From Sphingobium sp. OAS761 (lineage in GTDB: Bacteria; Pseudomonadota; Alphaproteobacteria; Sphingomonadales; Sphingomonadaceae), in assembly GCF_024168485.1 (NCBI RefSeq), contig NZ_JALJVY010000013.1, forward strand, positions 62,001 through 126,000: DNA of 64,000 bases. The letters run 5' to 3'. The position numbers and the translations under genes are program-made. The first letter of the stretch is position 1. Each line of letters opens with the position of its first letter. The notes under the pieces were generated by a model. That model was not told the origin of the DNA. It made no database searches and saw only the letters and a list, made by a program, of their open reading frames with translations. Positions 1 to 7,890 of the stretch are shown in pieces.

Positions 1-910
1 TGGCGAAGACCGGGCCGATGCCCATCTCCTCCGCCTTGCAGCCGGCGACCTGGAAGCCGCGATAGACGCCCAGGATGGGCAGGCCTTCCTTCTGCGCGGT
101 GGCCAGGTCCATGACGACCTGCGCCGATGCGCCGTCCGACAGCTGGCTGGCGTTGCCCGCGGTGACATGCTTGCCTTCCTTGATGACGAGGCCATCCTTG
201 AACACGGGCTTCAACGCGGAAAGCTTTTCAAAGGTCGTGTCGCCGCGCACGCCTTCGTCGCGGTCGAGCGTCACTTCCTCCTTGCCGCTTTCGGTCCCGT
301 CCTTTTCGAACAGCGCCTTGGTGACGGTGATCGGCACGATCTCGTCGGCGAACTTGCCCGACGCCTGCGCCGCGCCGGCGCGCTGCTGGCTGAGCGCGGA
401 AAAGCGGTCCTGGTCCTCGCGGCTGACGCCATAGCGTTCGGCTACGATCTCGGCCGTTTCGATCATCACCATATAGGCGTGAGGATCGGCCGCCTTGATG
501 AATTCCGACCGGTTGCGGAAGGCGGGGGCATGCTTGTTGATGGTGAGCGAAATGCTTTCCATGCCGCCGGCGACCGCGACGTCGATCTCGTCGGCGATGA
601 TGCCGCGCGCTGCGAGGGCGATCGCGTTCAGGCCCGAGGAGCATTTGCGGTCGAGCGTGAATCCGCCGGTCGTGTCGGGCAGGACGGAACCGTGCACGGT
701 CAGCCGGCCCAGATTGTAGCTCTGCGTGTTCCAGTGATTGCCGACGCCCAGATAGACATCGTCGACGCGCGCCGGATCGATCCCGGCGCGTTCGATGGCG
801 GCGTTGACGACATGGCTGGACAGGACCGGCGCTTCGGTATCGTTGAACGCGCCGCGATAGGCTTTGCCGACGCCCGTCCGGGCGGTGGAGATGATGGCTG
901 CTTCACGCAT
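1..910 (-). CDS. Acetyl-CoA C-acyltransferase (thiolase), 3' end cut by window
   Basis: About 303 residues of the N-terminal and central part are present; the C-terminus with the GHP and CxG motifs lies outside the window. The nucleophilic cysteine is Cys90 in LDRKCSSG, as in degradative and biosynthetic thiolases. The ATG at 910 is preceded by a GGAATT-like weak ribosome site. It is the last visible gene of a long minus-strand steroid ring C/D gene run, just downstream of the ketosteroid isomerase. It is therefore likely to perform a CoA-dependent C-C cleavage in that pathway. The sequence looks more like a general acetyl-CoA acetyltransferase than the FadA6-type enzyme at 6736-7890, so the two probably act on different acyl-CoA intermediates. 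The exact substrate cannot be read from the sequence. Confidence 0.9.
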   Translation of the reverse strand, partial: MREAAIISTARTGVGKAYRGAFNDTEAPVLSSHVVNAAIERAGIDPARVDDVYLGVGNHWNTQSYNLGRLTVHGSVLPDTTGGFTLDRKCSSGLNAIALAARGIIADEIDVAVAGGMESISLTINKHAPAFRNRSEFIKAADPHAYMVMIETAEIVAERYGVSREDQDRFSALSQQRAGAAQASGKFADEIVPITVTKALFEKDGTESGKEEVTLDRDEGVRGDTTFEKLSALKPVFKDGLVIKEGKHVTAGNASQLSDGASAQVVMDLATAQKEGLPILGVYRGFQVAGCKAEEMGIGPVFA

Positions 911-921
911 GGGTAATTCCT

Positions 922-1296
922 TCAAAAACCGGTCATGTTGGAGGGCCCCCAAAAGGCCCGCATTTCGGTTACTTCATTGGCTTCGTTGAAGCGGAACGTG
1001 TCGATCACATCGATGCGCTTGGCGCCGCCGTCAAAGTTGAGGTGAACCGCGAAGGGGAACACCGCATAATCGCCAGCGATGCGTACAGGCCCTTCCAGGG
1101 TCAGCTTCGCGCCCGTCTTCATGCTTTCGGCATAGAAGGCGCGAACCGCCTCCCGTCCGTGATGGATCGGCGCGCCGATCGGGTCTTCCACCGTTGCATC
1201 TTCGGCATATAGGGCGGCGACCTGGTCGGCGCTACCGGCCTCGAACGCGGCGACATAGGCGTGGACGGCGGCTTCCATCTTTTCTGGGTTGGGCAT
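922..1296 (-). CDS. ksi: Steroid delta5-3-ketosteroid isomerase (KSI)
   Basis: This 124-residue NTF2-fold protein aligns without gaps over most of its length with my recollection of Comamonas testosteroni KSI (about 125 residues). The key residues fall at identical positions: Tyr14 (AYVAAF), Asp38 (TVEDP), Tyr55 (AFYAES) and Asp99 (VIDTFRF). These are the oxyanion donors and the proton-shuttling base of the delta5 to delta4 3-ketosteroid isomerisation. A longer open frame runs upstream to 1695, but it overlaps the MaoC gene, and the ATG at 1296 matches the family N-terminus. It sits 5 bases downstream of the MaoC-like gene in the ring C/D operon. The conserved catalytic set makes a true isomerase more likely than a generic SnoaL protein. 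Confidence 0.9.
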   Translation of the reverse strand: MPNPEKMEAAVHAYVAAFEAGSADQVAALYAEDATVEDPIGAPIHHGREAVRAFYAESMKTGAKLTLEGPVRIAGDYAVFPFAVHLNFDGGAKRIDVIDTFRFNEANEVTEMRAFWGPSNMTGF

Positions 1297-1301
1297 CGCT
1301 T

Positions 1302-1763
1302 CTACTCCGGGAAATAACGGGTGATGGCGTCGACCACGAGCGCCGGCTTGTCTGCACCCTCGATCTCGACGGTGATGCGGATGACGCACTGGATGGTGTC
1401 GCCCTTGGCCTCCTCGACCGACTGGATGACGCCGGTGCCGCGGATGCGCGATCCGACCGTCACCGGCATCAGGAAGCGGGTGCGGTCCATGCCGACATTG
1501 AGGCCGCTCTTGAACCCGCGCACCTCGATCATCTGCGGCATGAACAGGTTGGTGAGGCTGAGCGTCAGATAGCCGTGCGCGATGGTCGCACCGAACGGGC
1601 CGTCCTTCGCCTTGACCGGGTCCACATGAATCCACTGATGGTCGCCGGTGCAGTCGGCGAAGGCGTCGATGCGCGCCTGTTCGATCGTCAGCCACTCGCT
1701 GGGATGGAGCGGGGTGCCCTCCTGGCCCAGCAGGTCGCGCGGATGTTCGAAAATCAGCGGCAT
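1302..1763 (-). CDS. MaoC-family (R)-specific enoyl-CoA hydratase
   Basis: This is a 153-residue single hot-dog domain protein. The hydratase-2 signature is visible: Asp41 and His46 in the segment TGDHQWIHVD, followed by GATIAHGYLTLSL at about 58-70. These supply the catalytic Asp/His dyad that adds water to trans-2-enoyl-CoA to give the (R)-3-hydroxyacyl-CoA. It starts one base downstream of the IpdF-like SDR stop and runs into the isomerase gene, so it is cotranscribed. In this context it probably hydrates a steroid side-chain or ring-derived enoyl-CoA. A NodN-like role is the generic alternative. Confidence 0.85.
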   Translation of the reverse strand: MPLIFEHPRDLLGQEGTPLHPSEWLTIEQARIDAFADCTGDHQWIHVDPVKAKDGPFGATIAHGYLTLSLTNLFMPQMIEVRGFKSGLNVGMDRTRFLMPVTVGSRIRGTGVIQSVEEAKGDTIQCVIRITVEIEGADKPALVVDAITRYFPE

Positions 1764-1764
1764 G

Positions 1765-2559
1765 TCAGGCCCTCTGGCTCGACACGGCGACGATCTCGCC
1801 CGTCATGTAAGAGGAAAGGTCGCTTGCCAGGAACATCATGACATTGGCGATTTCCCAGACCTCCGCCGGGCGCTTGAACGCTTCCTTCTCGACCAGCTTG
1901 TCGAGCGCTTCCTGCGTCGTCACCTTGGCGAGGAAGGGGTGCATCGCGAGAGACGGGGAGACCGCGTTGATCCGCACGCCATGTTCGGCCGCCTCTATCG
2001 CGGCGCAGCGGGTGAAGGCCATGACCCCCGCCTTGGCGGCGGCATAATGGGCCTGCCCCTTCTGCGCGCGCCAGCCAAGGACCGAGGCGTTGTTGACCAT
2101 GACGCCCGCCTTGGCCGCATACATGGGCGGCAGGAAGGCGCGGGTCATGCGGAACAGGCTGGTCAGCGTCACGTCGAACACGCGGTTCCACTGGTCGTCG
2201 GTCATGTCGACGATGTCGGCCTCGCCGCCTAGGCCGGCGTTGTTGATGAGGACGTCGACCTGGCCGAGCGCCGCGATCGCCGCGTCGCGCAGGCCCTGCA
2301 CCGCCTCCTCGCTGGTCACGTCGCACACGAACAGGCCGGGGCGTTCGCAGCCGACTTCGTCGGCGATCCGGTCAGCAGCTTCGTTCAGGCGGCGCTCGTG
2401 AAAATCGCTGATGAAGACCCTGGCGCCTTCCTCGGCCGCGCGCCGCGCGGCGGAAAAGCCGATGCCAGTGCCGGCCGCGGCGGTGATCACCACCGTCTTG
2501 CCCGTCAGCAGGCCGCGCGGCGTGGGATAGGGCGGAACGGGGGAGGTCGGGGTTATCAT
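1765..2559 (-). CDS. ipdF: SDR oxidoreductase, IpdF-like (ring C/D pathway)
   Basis: This 264-residue classical SDR has a variant nucleotide motif TAAAGTGIG (26-34), NNAG at about 106 and the catalytic Ser159, Tyr172, Lys176. The unusual TAAAGTGIG, the DFHERRL segment after strand 2 and NNASVLGWRAQ around the catalytic serine closely match my memory of mycobacterial Rv3559c (IpdF). That enzyme oxidises the 5-hydroxy group of the methylhexahydroindanone propionyl-CoA intermediate. Its start overlaps the quinone-oxidoreductase-type gene by four bases (ATGA), and ipdA, ipdB, ipdC and echA20 homologues lie in the same run. Assignment to IpdF is by motif and context; another hydroxysteroid dehydrogenase role is possible. 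Confidence 0.75.
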   Translation of the reverse strand: MITPTSPVPPYPTPRGLLTGKTVVITAAAGTGIGFSAARRAAEEGARVFISDFHERRLNEAADRIADEVGCERPGLFVCDVTSEEAVQGLRDAAIAALGQVDVLINNAGLGGEADIVDMTDDQWNRVFDVTLTSLFRMTRAFLPPMYAAKAGVMVNNASVLGWRAQKGQAHYAAAKAGVMAFTRCAAIEAAEHGVRINAVSPSLAMHPFLAKVTTQEALDKLVEKEAFKRPAEVWEIANVMMFLASDLSSYMTGEIVAVSSQRA

Positions 2560-3608
2560 GCGAAGTCCTTCACTGTTGCCGGGGCGTTCGCGGCCCCTTC
2601 TTGATCTTCCTGCACGGTCAGCACGATCTTGCCACGGACATGACCGTCGCGGACACGGCCCATGGCCTTGGCGGCATCGGCCAGCGGCATGATTTCCACG
2701 GGCGGCACCTGCATCTTGCCGCTGGCTACCGCGTCGACCAGCGCGGCAAGGTGGGCACCGAGCCTGGGAAAGCTCGCCGACGCACGGATGGCGCGGATGC
2801 CCTTTGCGTCGAAGGCGTCGCTTCCCGGCGTCGTCTCATCCGGCAACATCGTCTCTATCGCGACATAACGACCGCCGGGACGGATCAGCGCTGCGGGATC
2901 GCCCAGGCTGCCCTGGCCCACCGTGTCGAGCAGCAGGTCGACGCCGCCGGGCGCCCAGTCCGCGACACGGGCGGCCACATCCTCGTTGCGATAGTCGATC
3001 GGACGAGCGACACCCAGAATGTTCAACAAATCCTGATTGGCGGGACCGGCCGTCGCGGCCACCTGCGCGCCCGCATTCCGGGCGATCTGGATGGCCCATA
3101 TGCCGGTTCCGCCCGATCCGCCGTTGATCAGCACCTGCTCGCCAGCCTTCAGGCCACCCTGATCCAGCGCTTCGCGCGGGGAAATGCCCGCCACGGGGAT
3201 GGTCGCCGCCGCCGTGAAGGACAGGGCGTCTGGCAGGCAAGCCGCAAGCCCTGCCGGGCAGATTGCATATTCGCTCCATGTACCGCCGCGCCCCAGTGGC
3301 AGTCCGGACATGAAGGCGACCCGGTCACCGATCTTCAGTTGCGTGACATCCTCGCCCAGGGATACGACGGTGCCGGTGCCGTCGAACCCAGGCACCAGCG
3401 GCAGCCAGCTTACGGGCAGGAAGGGCAGAAAGCCCGCGCAGGCTTTCCAGTCGGCCGGATTGACGCCGACCGCCGCTACCTTCACCAACACTTCGCCTGC
3501 CTGTGCCACGGGTACCGGCAGTTCGCGCAGGCGGATGGAGCCCGGACCGGCAAAGCCGTCGAGCGCCATCGCCTGCATGGTGGCGGGAAGGGCGGCCTGA
3601 ACGGTCAT
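2556..3608 (-). CDS. Zinc-free MDR / NADPH:quinone-oxidoreductase-type alcohol dehydrogenase
   Basis: This 350-residue medium-chain dehydrogenase/reductase has the GroES-like N-terminal domain (VNPADWK at about 50, GFDGTGTVVSLG at about 74) and a Rossmann domain with GGSGGTGIWAIQIAR at about 163-177. The zinc-ligand cysteines and histidines of true alcohol dehydrogenases are absent, which points to a quinone reductase or enoyl reductase. Its start overlaps the stop of the upstream acyl-CoA dehydrogenase (ATGA at 3605-3608), and its end overlaps the ipdF-like start. It may reduce a ring double bond in the ring C/D pathway, but that is inference from neighbours only. The C-terminal 15 residues look non-conserved. 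Confidence 0.8.
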   Translation of the reverse strand: MTVQAALPATMQAMALDGFAGPGSIRLRELPVPVAQAGEVLVKVAAVGVNPADWKACAGFLPFLPVSWLPLVPGFDGTGTVVSLGEDVTQLKIGDRVAFMSGLPLGRGGTWSEYAICPAGLAACLPDALSFTAAATIPVAGISPREALDQGGLKAGEQVLINGGSGGTGIWAIQIARNAGAQVAATAGPANQDLLNILGVARPIDYRNEDVAARVADWAPGGVDLLLDTVGQGSLGDPAALIRPGGRYVAIETMLPDETTPGSDAFDAKGIRAIRASASFPRLGAHLAALVDAVASGKMQVPPVEIMPLADAAKAMGRVRDGHVRGKIVLTVQEDQEGAANAPATVKDFA

Positions 3609-4693
3609 GCGGCCACTGCATCTCCGCCCAGGATCAACGCGGCCAGCATTTCGCGATGCGAGTCCGGCGTGCCCAGCCAGCTGCTCGTCGCCCGCGCGCG
3701 TTTGAAATAGAGATGGGCATGATGTTCCCAGGTAAAGCCGATGCCGCCGTGCAACTGGATCGCGTCGCCGGTAAGCGAACGGTAGGCATCCGACACATAG
3801 GCGCGCGCCACGTGGCAGGCTTCGGCCAGTTCGGAGCCATTCTCATCGATCGCCGCGGCAGCGTAGTAGGCGGCGGAACGCGATGCCTCGACCAGCAGCA
3901 TCATGTCCGCCACCATGTGCTTGTAGGCTTGAAACGACCCGATCAGCCGACCGAACTGCACGCGCTGCCCGGCATAATCGACCGTGGCATCCAGGCTGAA
4001 CTGCATCCCGCCGGTCTGTTCCGCAGCCAGCAGTCCGGCGCCGATGGTCAGAATTCGCTCGATCGCCCCCTTCGCGCCGCCCGGAGCACCCAGCAGCATG
4101 TCGGGCGTGACCGCGCAATCGAAGGTCAGGGTGGCGAAGCGTCGGGTGCGATCCAGGCTCGGCAGCGCCTCGATCGTCAGGCCGGGCGTGTCTGCTTCCA
4201 GCACGATCAGGCTGTCGTCGGCGCTGGCAACGATGATGATGTCGGCCACATGGGCGAATGTGGCGAAATCGGCGATGCCTGTCAGCCGGCCATCCTTTAG
4301 CACCGGACGCGCCGCCGTACCGGCAAAGCTCGCTTTCGTGCCCGAAGCGAGGCGAGGCAGCAGTGCCGATTTCTGGTCGTCGTTCCCGGCGGCCAGCACC
4401 GCCTGCACCGTCAGCACGGCGGTCTCGAAGAAAGGCACGGGGGCCAGACACCGGCCCGTCTCTTCCAGCACGAGCGCCATTTCGACCGCGCCCAGCCCCA
4501 GACCGCCGAAATCCTCCGGCACCATCAGGCCGGTGAAGCCCATCTCACCCGCCAGGCTTTGCCACAGCGCCTCGTCAAAGCCGGTCGGGCCTTCCACCGC
4601 GGCGCGGATGACGTCGGGATTGGCCGCGTCGGTCAGGAAGTCGCGTGCGGCTTCCTGGATGGCGCGCTGGTCGTCGGTCAGGGCGAAGTTCAT
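3605..4693 (-). CDS. Acyl-CoA dehydrogenase subunit (steroid FadE type)
   Basis: This 362-residue protein has the ACAD fold: an N-terminal helical domain with PEDFGGLGLG at about 59, a middle beta-domain, and C-terminal QFGRLIGSFQAYKH and QLHGGIGFTWEHHAHLYFKR segments. It is shorter than usual (about 380-400 residues). It ends in TSSWLGTPDSHRE, without the EGT/SNEIQ motif seen in stand-alone enzymes. That is typical of the smaller partner in the alpha2beta2 acyl-CoA dehydrogenases known from actinobacterial steroid degradation. It lies between an SDR and the MDR gene with overlaps. Its partner could be the gene at 8929-10083 or a product encoded elsewhere. Confidence 0.85.
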   Translation of the reverse strand: MNFALTDDQRAIQEAARDFLTDAANPDVIRAAVEGPTGFDEALWQSLAGEMGFTGLMVPEDFGGLGLGAVEMALVLEETGRCLAPVPFFETAVLTVQAVLAAGNDDQKSALLPRLASGTKASFAGTAARPVLKDGRLTGIADFATFAHVADIIIVASADDSLIVLEADTPGLTIEALPSLDRTRRFATLTFDCAVTPDMLLGAPGGAKGAIERILTIGAGLLAAEQTGGMQFSLDATVDYAGQRVQFGRLIGSFQAYKHMVADMMLLVEASRSAAYYAAAAIDENGSELAEACHVARAYVSDAYRSLTGDAIQLHGGIGFTWEHHAHLYFKRARATSSWLGTPDSHREMLAALILGGDAVAA

Positions 4694-4697
4694 GGTG

Positions 4698-5603
4698 TCA
4701 CTGCGCTCCGTAAACGGGCTTGGCGGGCTCGCGGTCGGTCAGCAGCTTGCGAACGATGGCGTCCATCTCGGCCGCTTCGAGCCGCGCGCCCTTGTCATAG
4801 GCGGGGCTGTCGGTCCATCCCTGCGACAGGAACACCTGACCGCCCTTCAGTTCGAATATCTGCCCGGTAACGCCCTTCGACTGTTCCGACACCAGATAGG
4901 CGACCAGCGGCGCCATATTCTCCGGCGCGAACAGGTCGAATTCGCCTTCCTTCGCGTCCATGTCGAACGCGCCGGTATTGGTCATGCGGGTGCGCGCGTT
5001 GGGTGCCAGCGCGTTGGCGGTGACGCCCAGACGTCCCAGTTCCGCAGCCTGCACCAGCGTCAGCCCGGCGATCCCGGCCTTCGCCGTGGAATAGGCGGAC
5101 TGCCCGACCGATCCCTGGAGGCCCGCGCCGCTGGTCGTGTTGATGATGCGCGCGTCGACCGGGTTGCCCGCCTTGCTCTGCGCCCGCCAATATTCGGCGG
5201 CGTGGCGGCTGGTGCAGAAATGGCCGCGCAGATGGACGCGGATGACGGCGTCCCATTCTTCCGGGCTGCAGGTGAAGAACATGCGGTCGCGCACGAAGCC
5301 GGCGTTGTTGACCACCGCATGCAGCGCGCCGAAGCTGTCCAGCGCCTGTTCGACCATGCGCTTGCCCGCGTCCCAGTCGGCGACGTCGTCGGTGTTGGCG
5401 ACAGCCTCCCCGCCCATCGCCCTGATCTCGTCCACCACCTTTTCGGCCGCGCCCTTGGTCTCGCCCGCCTCGCCATGGGTTCCTACGCCCAGATCGTTGA
5501 CCACGACCTTGGCGCCTTCGGCAGTCAGACCCAGCGCATAGGCTTTGCCCAGGCCATTGCCGGCCCCGGTCACGATCGCAACACGTCCTTCGCAGATACC
5601 CAC
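4698..5603 (-). CDS. SDR, (3R)-hydroxyacyl-CoA dehydrogenase type (MFE-2/Hsd4A-like)
   Basis: This is a 301-residue SDR when read from the GTG at 5603, which has AAGGAG eight bases upstream. A GTG at 5612 is also in frame but overlaps that ribosome site. Visible motifs are TGAGNGLG, the VNDLGVG strand-2 end, NNAG, and Ser158, Tyr171, Lys175 (SGAGLQGSVGQSAYSTAK). The VNDLG and DARIINT segments are characteristic of the dehydrogenase domain of peroxisomal multifunctional enzyme 2 and its mycobacterial steroid relatives (Rv3502c, Rv3548c). It likely oxidises a (3R)-hydroxyacyl-CoA made by a MaoC hydratase such as the one at 1302-1763. It is part of the ring C/D run, 4 bases from the acyl-CoA dehydrogenase gene. 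Confidence 0.82.
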   Translation of the reverse strand: MGICEGRVAIVTGAGNGLGKAYALGLTAEGAKVVVNDLGVGTHGEAGETKGAAEKVVDEIRAMGGEAVANTDDVADWDAGKRMVEQALDSFGALHAVVNNAGFVRDRMFFTCSPEEWDAVIRVHLRGHFCTSRHAAEYWRAQSKAGNPVDARIINTTSGAGLQGSVGQSAYSTAKAGIAGLTLVQAAELGRLGVTANALAPNARTRMTNTGAFDMDAKEGEFDLFAPENMAPLVAYLVSEQSKGVTGQIFELKGGQVFLSQGWTDSPAYDKGARLEAAEMDAIVRKLLTDREPAKPVYGAQ

Positions 5604-5627
5604 TATGCTCACTCCTTCAAAAGCCTG

Positions 5628-6071
5628 TCACGCGGCGACCGGGATCAGCAGATGCTGGCTGAGGTCGCCTACCAGATCGAGCATCGAATAATCGCGCTCT
5701 GAAAAATGCCATTGCCCGTCCGCGCGGACGAAGGCGTCATGGTAACGGCCCGCGCAGATCGCCTGCAAAGGCAGGTCGTCGGTCTGCTGCAACACCGTGT
5801 AATAGGACCGGCATGTTGCCGTCCCCGCCGCTTCGTCCACCTCGACGATCGGGTTGGTGATGACATGTTTGGTGCGCGGCGTGCCGTCGGGAAAAATGCG
5901 CACATGCGCGCGCCACAGCGCCAGCATCGGCGCCGATCCCTCGACCACCTCGCCCCCGCCGGTTTTGATCCGGGCGCGTTCGAACAACGCGGCGACCGCT
6001 TCCAGATCGCCCGCGTCCATCAGTTCGGCATAGCGATAAAGCAGGTTGGTGATCGCGGTTGCAGCGCTCAT
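5628..6071 (-). CDS. NTF2/SnoaL-fold protein, function unknown
   Basis: This 147-residue NTF2-like protein is read from the ATG at 6071, which overlaps the stop of the upstream PaaY-like gene (ATGA). An in-frame extension to 6269 would lie inside that gene and is not believed. The start LLYRYAELMDAGDLEAVAALF and the end RADGQWHFSERDYSMLDLVGDLSQHL fit SnoaL_4-type proteins common in steroid and aromatic clusters. The KSI catalytic aspartates are not in place. It is probably a small dehydratase, isomerase or binding protein in the same operon; the substrate is unknown. Confidence 0.75.
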   Translation of the reverse strand: MSAATAITNLLYRYAELMDAGDLEAVAALFERARIKTGGGEVVEGSAPMLALWRAHVRIFPDGTPRTKHVITNPIVEVDEAAGTATCRSYYTVLQQTDDLPLQAICAGRYHDAFVRADGQWHFSERDYSMLDLVGDLSQHLLIPVAA

Positions 6072-6718
6072 GATTTTGCCTCCGCCTGCGTGGTCTTCGC
6101 CTCGCGCGCGGCTGCGGTGTCGCCGCTCAGCCGCACCGCGATCGCTTCCGAAGCGACGCGCTGCGCCTGCCGACCGGCGTCGGCTGCGGCAAGCGGTGCC
6201 GCCTGGATCAAATCGGTCAGCGCGGCGCGGGCCAGCTTCTGATATTCGCCCTCGCCATTGTTGCGCCACGTCACCTGATGCGGCTCGAACGTCTTGACCA
6301 CCTTGGCCGGATTGCCGACGACCAGACTGCGCGGCGGCGTTTCCATGTCCGACTTGACCAGACAGAGCGCGGCGACCAGATTTTCCGGTCCGATCACCGC
6401 ATTGTCCAGAATGACGGCGTTCATGCCGATGAGCGCATTTTCGCCGATTTCGCAGCCATGGATGATCGATCCGTGGGCGATGGTCGCGCCGCGCCGGATG
6501 ATCGTGTCGCGCAACTGGTTCGCATGGACCGACACATTATCCTGTATCGAGCTGTCGCCTTCCACCACGATCCGCCCGAAATCGCCGCGCAGCGACGCAC
6601 CCGGCGCGATAAAGCATCCCGGCCCGACGATCACATCGCCGATCAGCGACGCCAGTGGATGGACGTAGCTGGTCGGATCGACGACGGGAACGATCCCCTG
6701 ATAGGCGTAGCAGGGCAT
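6068..6718 (-). CDS. Left-handed beta-helix (gamma-carbonic-anhydrase/PaaY-like) protein
   Basis: This 216-residue protein begins with about 150 residues of hexapeptide repeats (for example IGDVIVGPGCFIAPGASLRG and ATIAHGSIIHGCEIGENALIG), the LbH fold of gamma-carbonic anhydrases. The histidines in VHANQ, IAHGSIIHG and nearby are the likely metal ligands. The overall layout, with a helical charged tail of about 50 residues, resembles PaaY and CaiE. PaaY is a thioesterase that relieves dead-end CoA intermediates in phenylacetate breakdown. Inside a CoA-dependent steroid operon, a similar CoA-recycling role is plausible but unproven. Confidence 0.8.
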   Translation of the reverse strand: MPCYAYQGIVPVVDPTSYVHPLASLIGDVIVGPGCFIAPGASLRGDFGRIVVEGDSSIQDNVSVHANQLRDTIIRRGATIAHGSIIHGCEIGENALIGMNAVILDNAVIGPENLVAALCLVKSDMETPPRSLVVGNPAKVVKTFEPHQVTWRNNGEGEYQKLARAALTDLIQAAPLAAADAGRQAQRVASEAIAVRLSGDTAAAREAKTTQAEAKS

Positions 6719-6735
6719 GGCCGGGCCTTCCTCGC

Positions 6736-7890
6736 TTACAGCCGCTCGATGATGGTAACGTTGGCCTGGCCGCCGCCTTCACACATCGTCTGGAGACCGT
6801 AGCGGCCGCCGGTGCGCTCCAGCGCATTGAGCAGCGTCGTCATGATGCGCGCGCCGGTGGCGCCGATGGGATGGCCGAGCGCGACGGCGCCGCCCTGCAC
6901 ATTGACCTTCTCATGCGGCACGCCCAGTTCCTTCATCCACGCCATCGGGATGGAAGCGAACGCTTCATTGCATTCGAACAGGTCGATGTCGTCGACGCTC
7001 ATGCCTGCCTTGGCCAGCGCATGTTGCGTCGCCGGGATCGGCCCGGTCAGCATCCACACCGGATTGGCCGCCCGCACCGAGATATGGTGGATGCGCGCGC
7101 GCGGCTTCAGCCCATATTCCCTGACTGCGCGCTCGCCCGCGATCAGCAGCGCGGCGGCACCGTCGCAATTCTGGCTGGCGACCGCCGCCGTCACCTTGCC
7201 GCCCTCACGCACGGGGTTCAGGCTGGCCATCCCTTCCAGCGTACTGTTGGGACGGATCGTCTCGTCCTTCGCCAGCCCCTCGAAAGCCACAACTTCCTTG
7301 TCGAACCAGCCATTGTCCCAGGCGGCCTGCGCACGCAGATGGCTGGTGAGCGAGAATTGCTCCATCGCCTCGCGGCTGATGCCCCACTTGTCCGCGATCA
7401 TTTCGGCTGAGCGGATCTGGTCGACCTCTTCGTCGCCATAGCGCGCGTCCCAGCCCTTCGAGCCGCGGAACGGCCCGTCGTTGAAACCGAATTGCGGGCC
7501 GACGATCATGGCGGAGGAGATGGGGATCTGGTTCATCGCCTGGCTGCCGCCGGCGACGACGATATCCTGCGTGCCGCTCATCACCGCCTGCGCCGCGAAA
7601 TGCACCGACTGCTGGCTCGACCCGCACTGGCGATCGATGGTGACGCCCGGCACATGCTCTGGCAGGCCGGCAACCAGCCATGCGGTGCGGCCGATGTCGC
7701 CCGCCTGTCCGCCCAGCGTATCGTTGCAACCCCAGATGACGTCATCGACCAGATTGGCGTCGACGCCCGTGCGGCGGATCAGTTCGGCAATGGGAAAAGC
7801 GGCCAGATCGGCCGGGTGAACATGGGCCAGGCTGCCCTTCTTGCGGCCGATGGGCGCGCGGACGGCGTCGATGATATAGGCTTCAGGCAT
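6736..7890 (-). CDS. fadA6: Steroid ring C/D 3-ketoacyl-CoA thiolase, FadA6 type
   Basis: This 384-residue thiolase has the nucleophile Cys89 (DRQCGSSQQ), His340 (LGHPIGATGA) and Cys370 (MCEGGG). DRQCGSSQQ with a glutamine pair, IPISSAM, the GPIPATR/Q-type loop and the C-terminus LQTMCEGGGQANVTIIERL match my memory of mycobacterial FadA6 (Rv3556c), a member of the KstR2 regulon. The ATG at 7890 has GGGAAG upstream and fits the family N-terminus (MPEAYIIDAV). An ATG at 7908 would add six residues. It overlaps the upstream acyl-CoA dehydrogenase stop by eight bases, so the two are translationally coupled. Confidence 0.85.
   Translation of the reverse strand: MPEAYIIDAVRAPIGRKKGSLAHVHPADLAAFPIAELIRRTGVDANLVDDVIWGCNDTLGGQAGDIGRTAWLVAGLPEHVPGVTIDRQCGSSQQSVHFAAQAVMSGTQDIVVAGGSQAMNQIPISSAMIVGPQFGFNDGPFRGSKGWDARYGDEEVDQIRSAEMIADKWGISREAMEQFSLTSHLRAQAAWDNGWFDKEVVAFEGLAKDETIRPNSTLEGMASLNPVREGGKVTAAVASQNCDGAAALLIAGERAVREYGLKPRARIHHISVRAANPVWMLTGPIPATQHALAKAGMSVDDIDLFECNEAFASIPMAWMKELGVPHEKVNVQGGAVALGHPIGATGARIMTTLLNALERTGGRYGLQTMCEGGGQANVTIIERL

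Noticed and set aside
3984..5702. 572-codon plus-strand open frame opposite the acyl-CoA dehydrogenase and SDR
   Set aside because: Composition is typical of an antisense frame, and there are no domains or promoter.
5628..6269. Longer start for the NTF2-fold gene at 6269
   Set aside because: The extra residues overlap the PaaY-like gene and are not conserved in character. The ATG at 6071 is coupled to the upstream stop.
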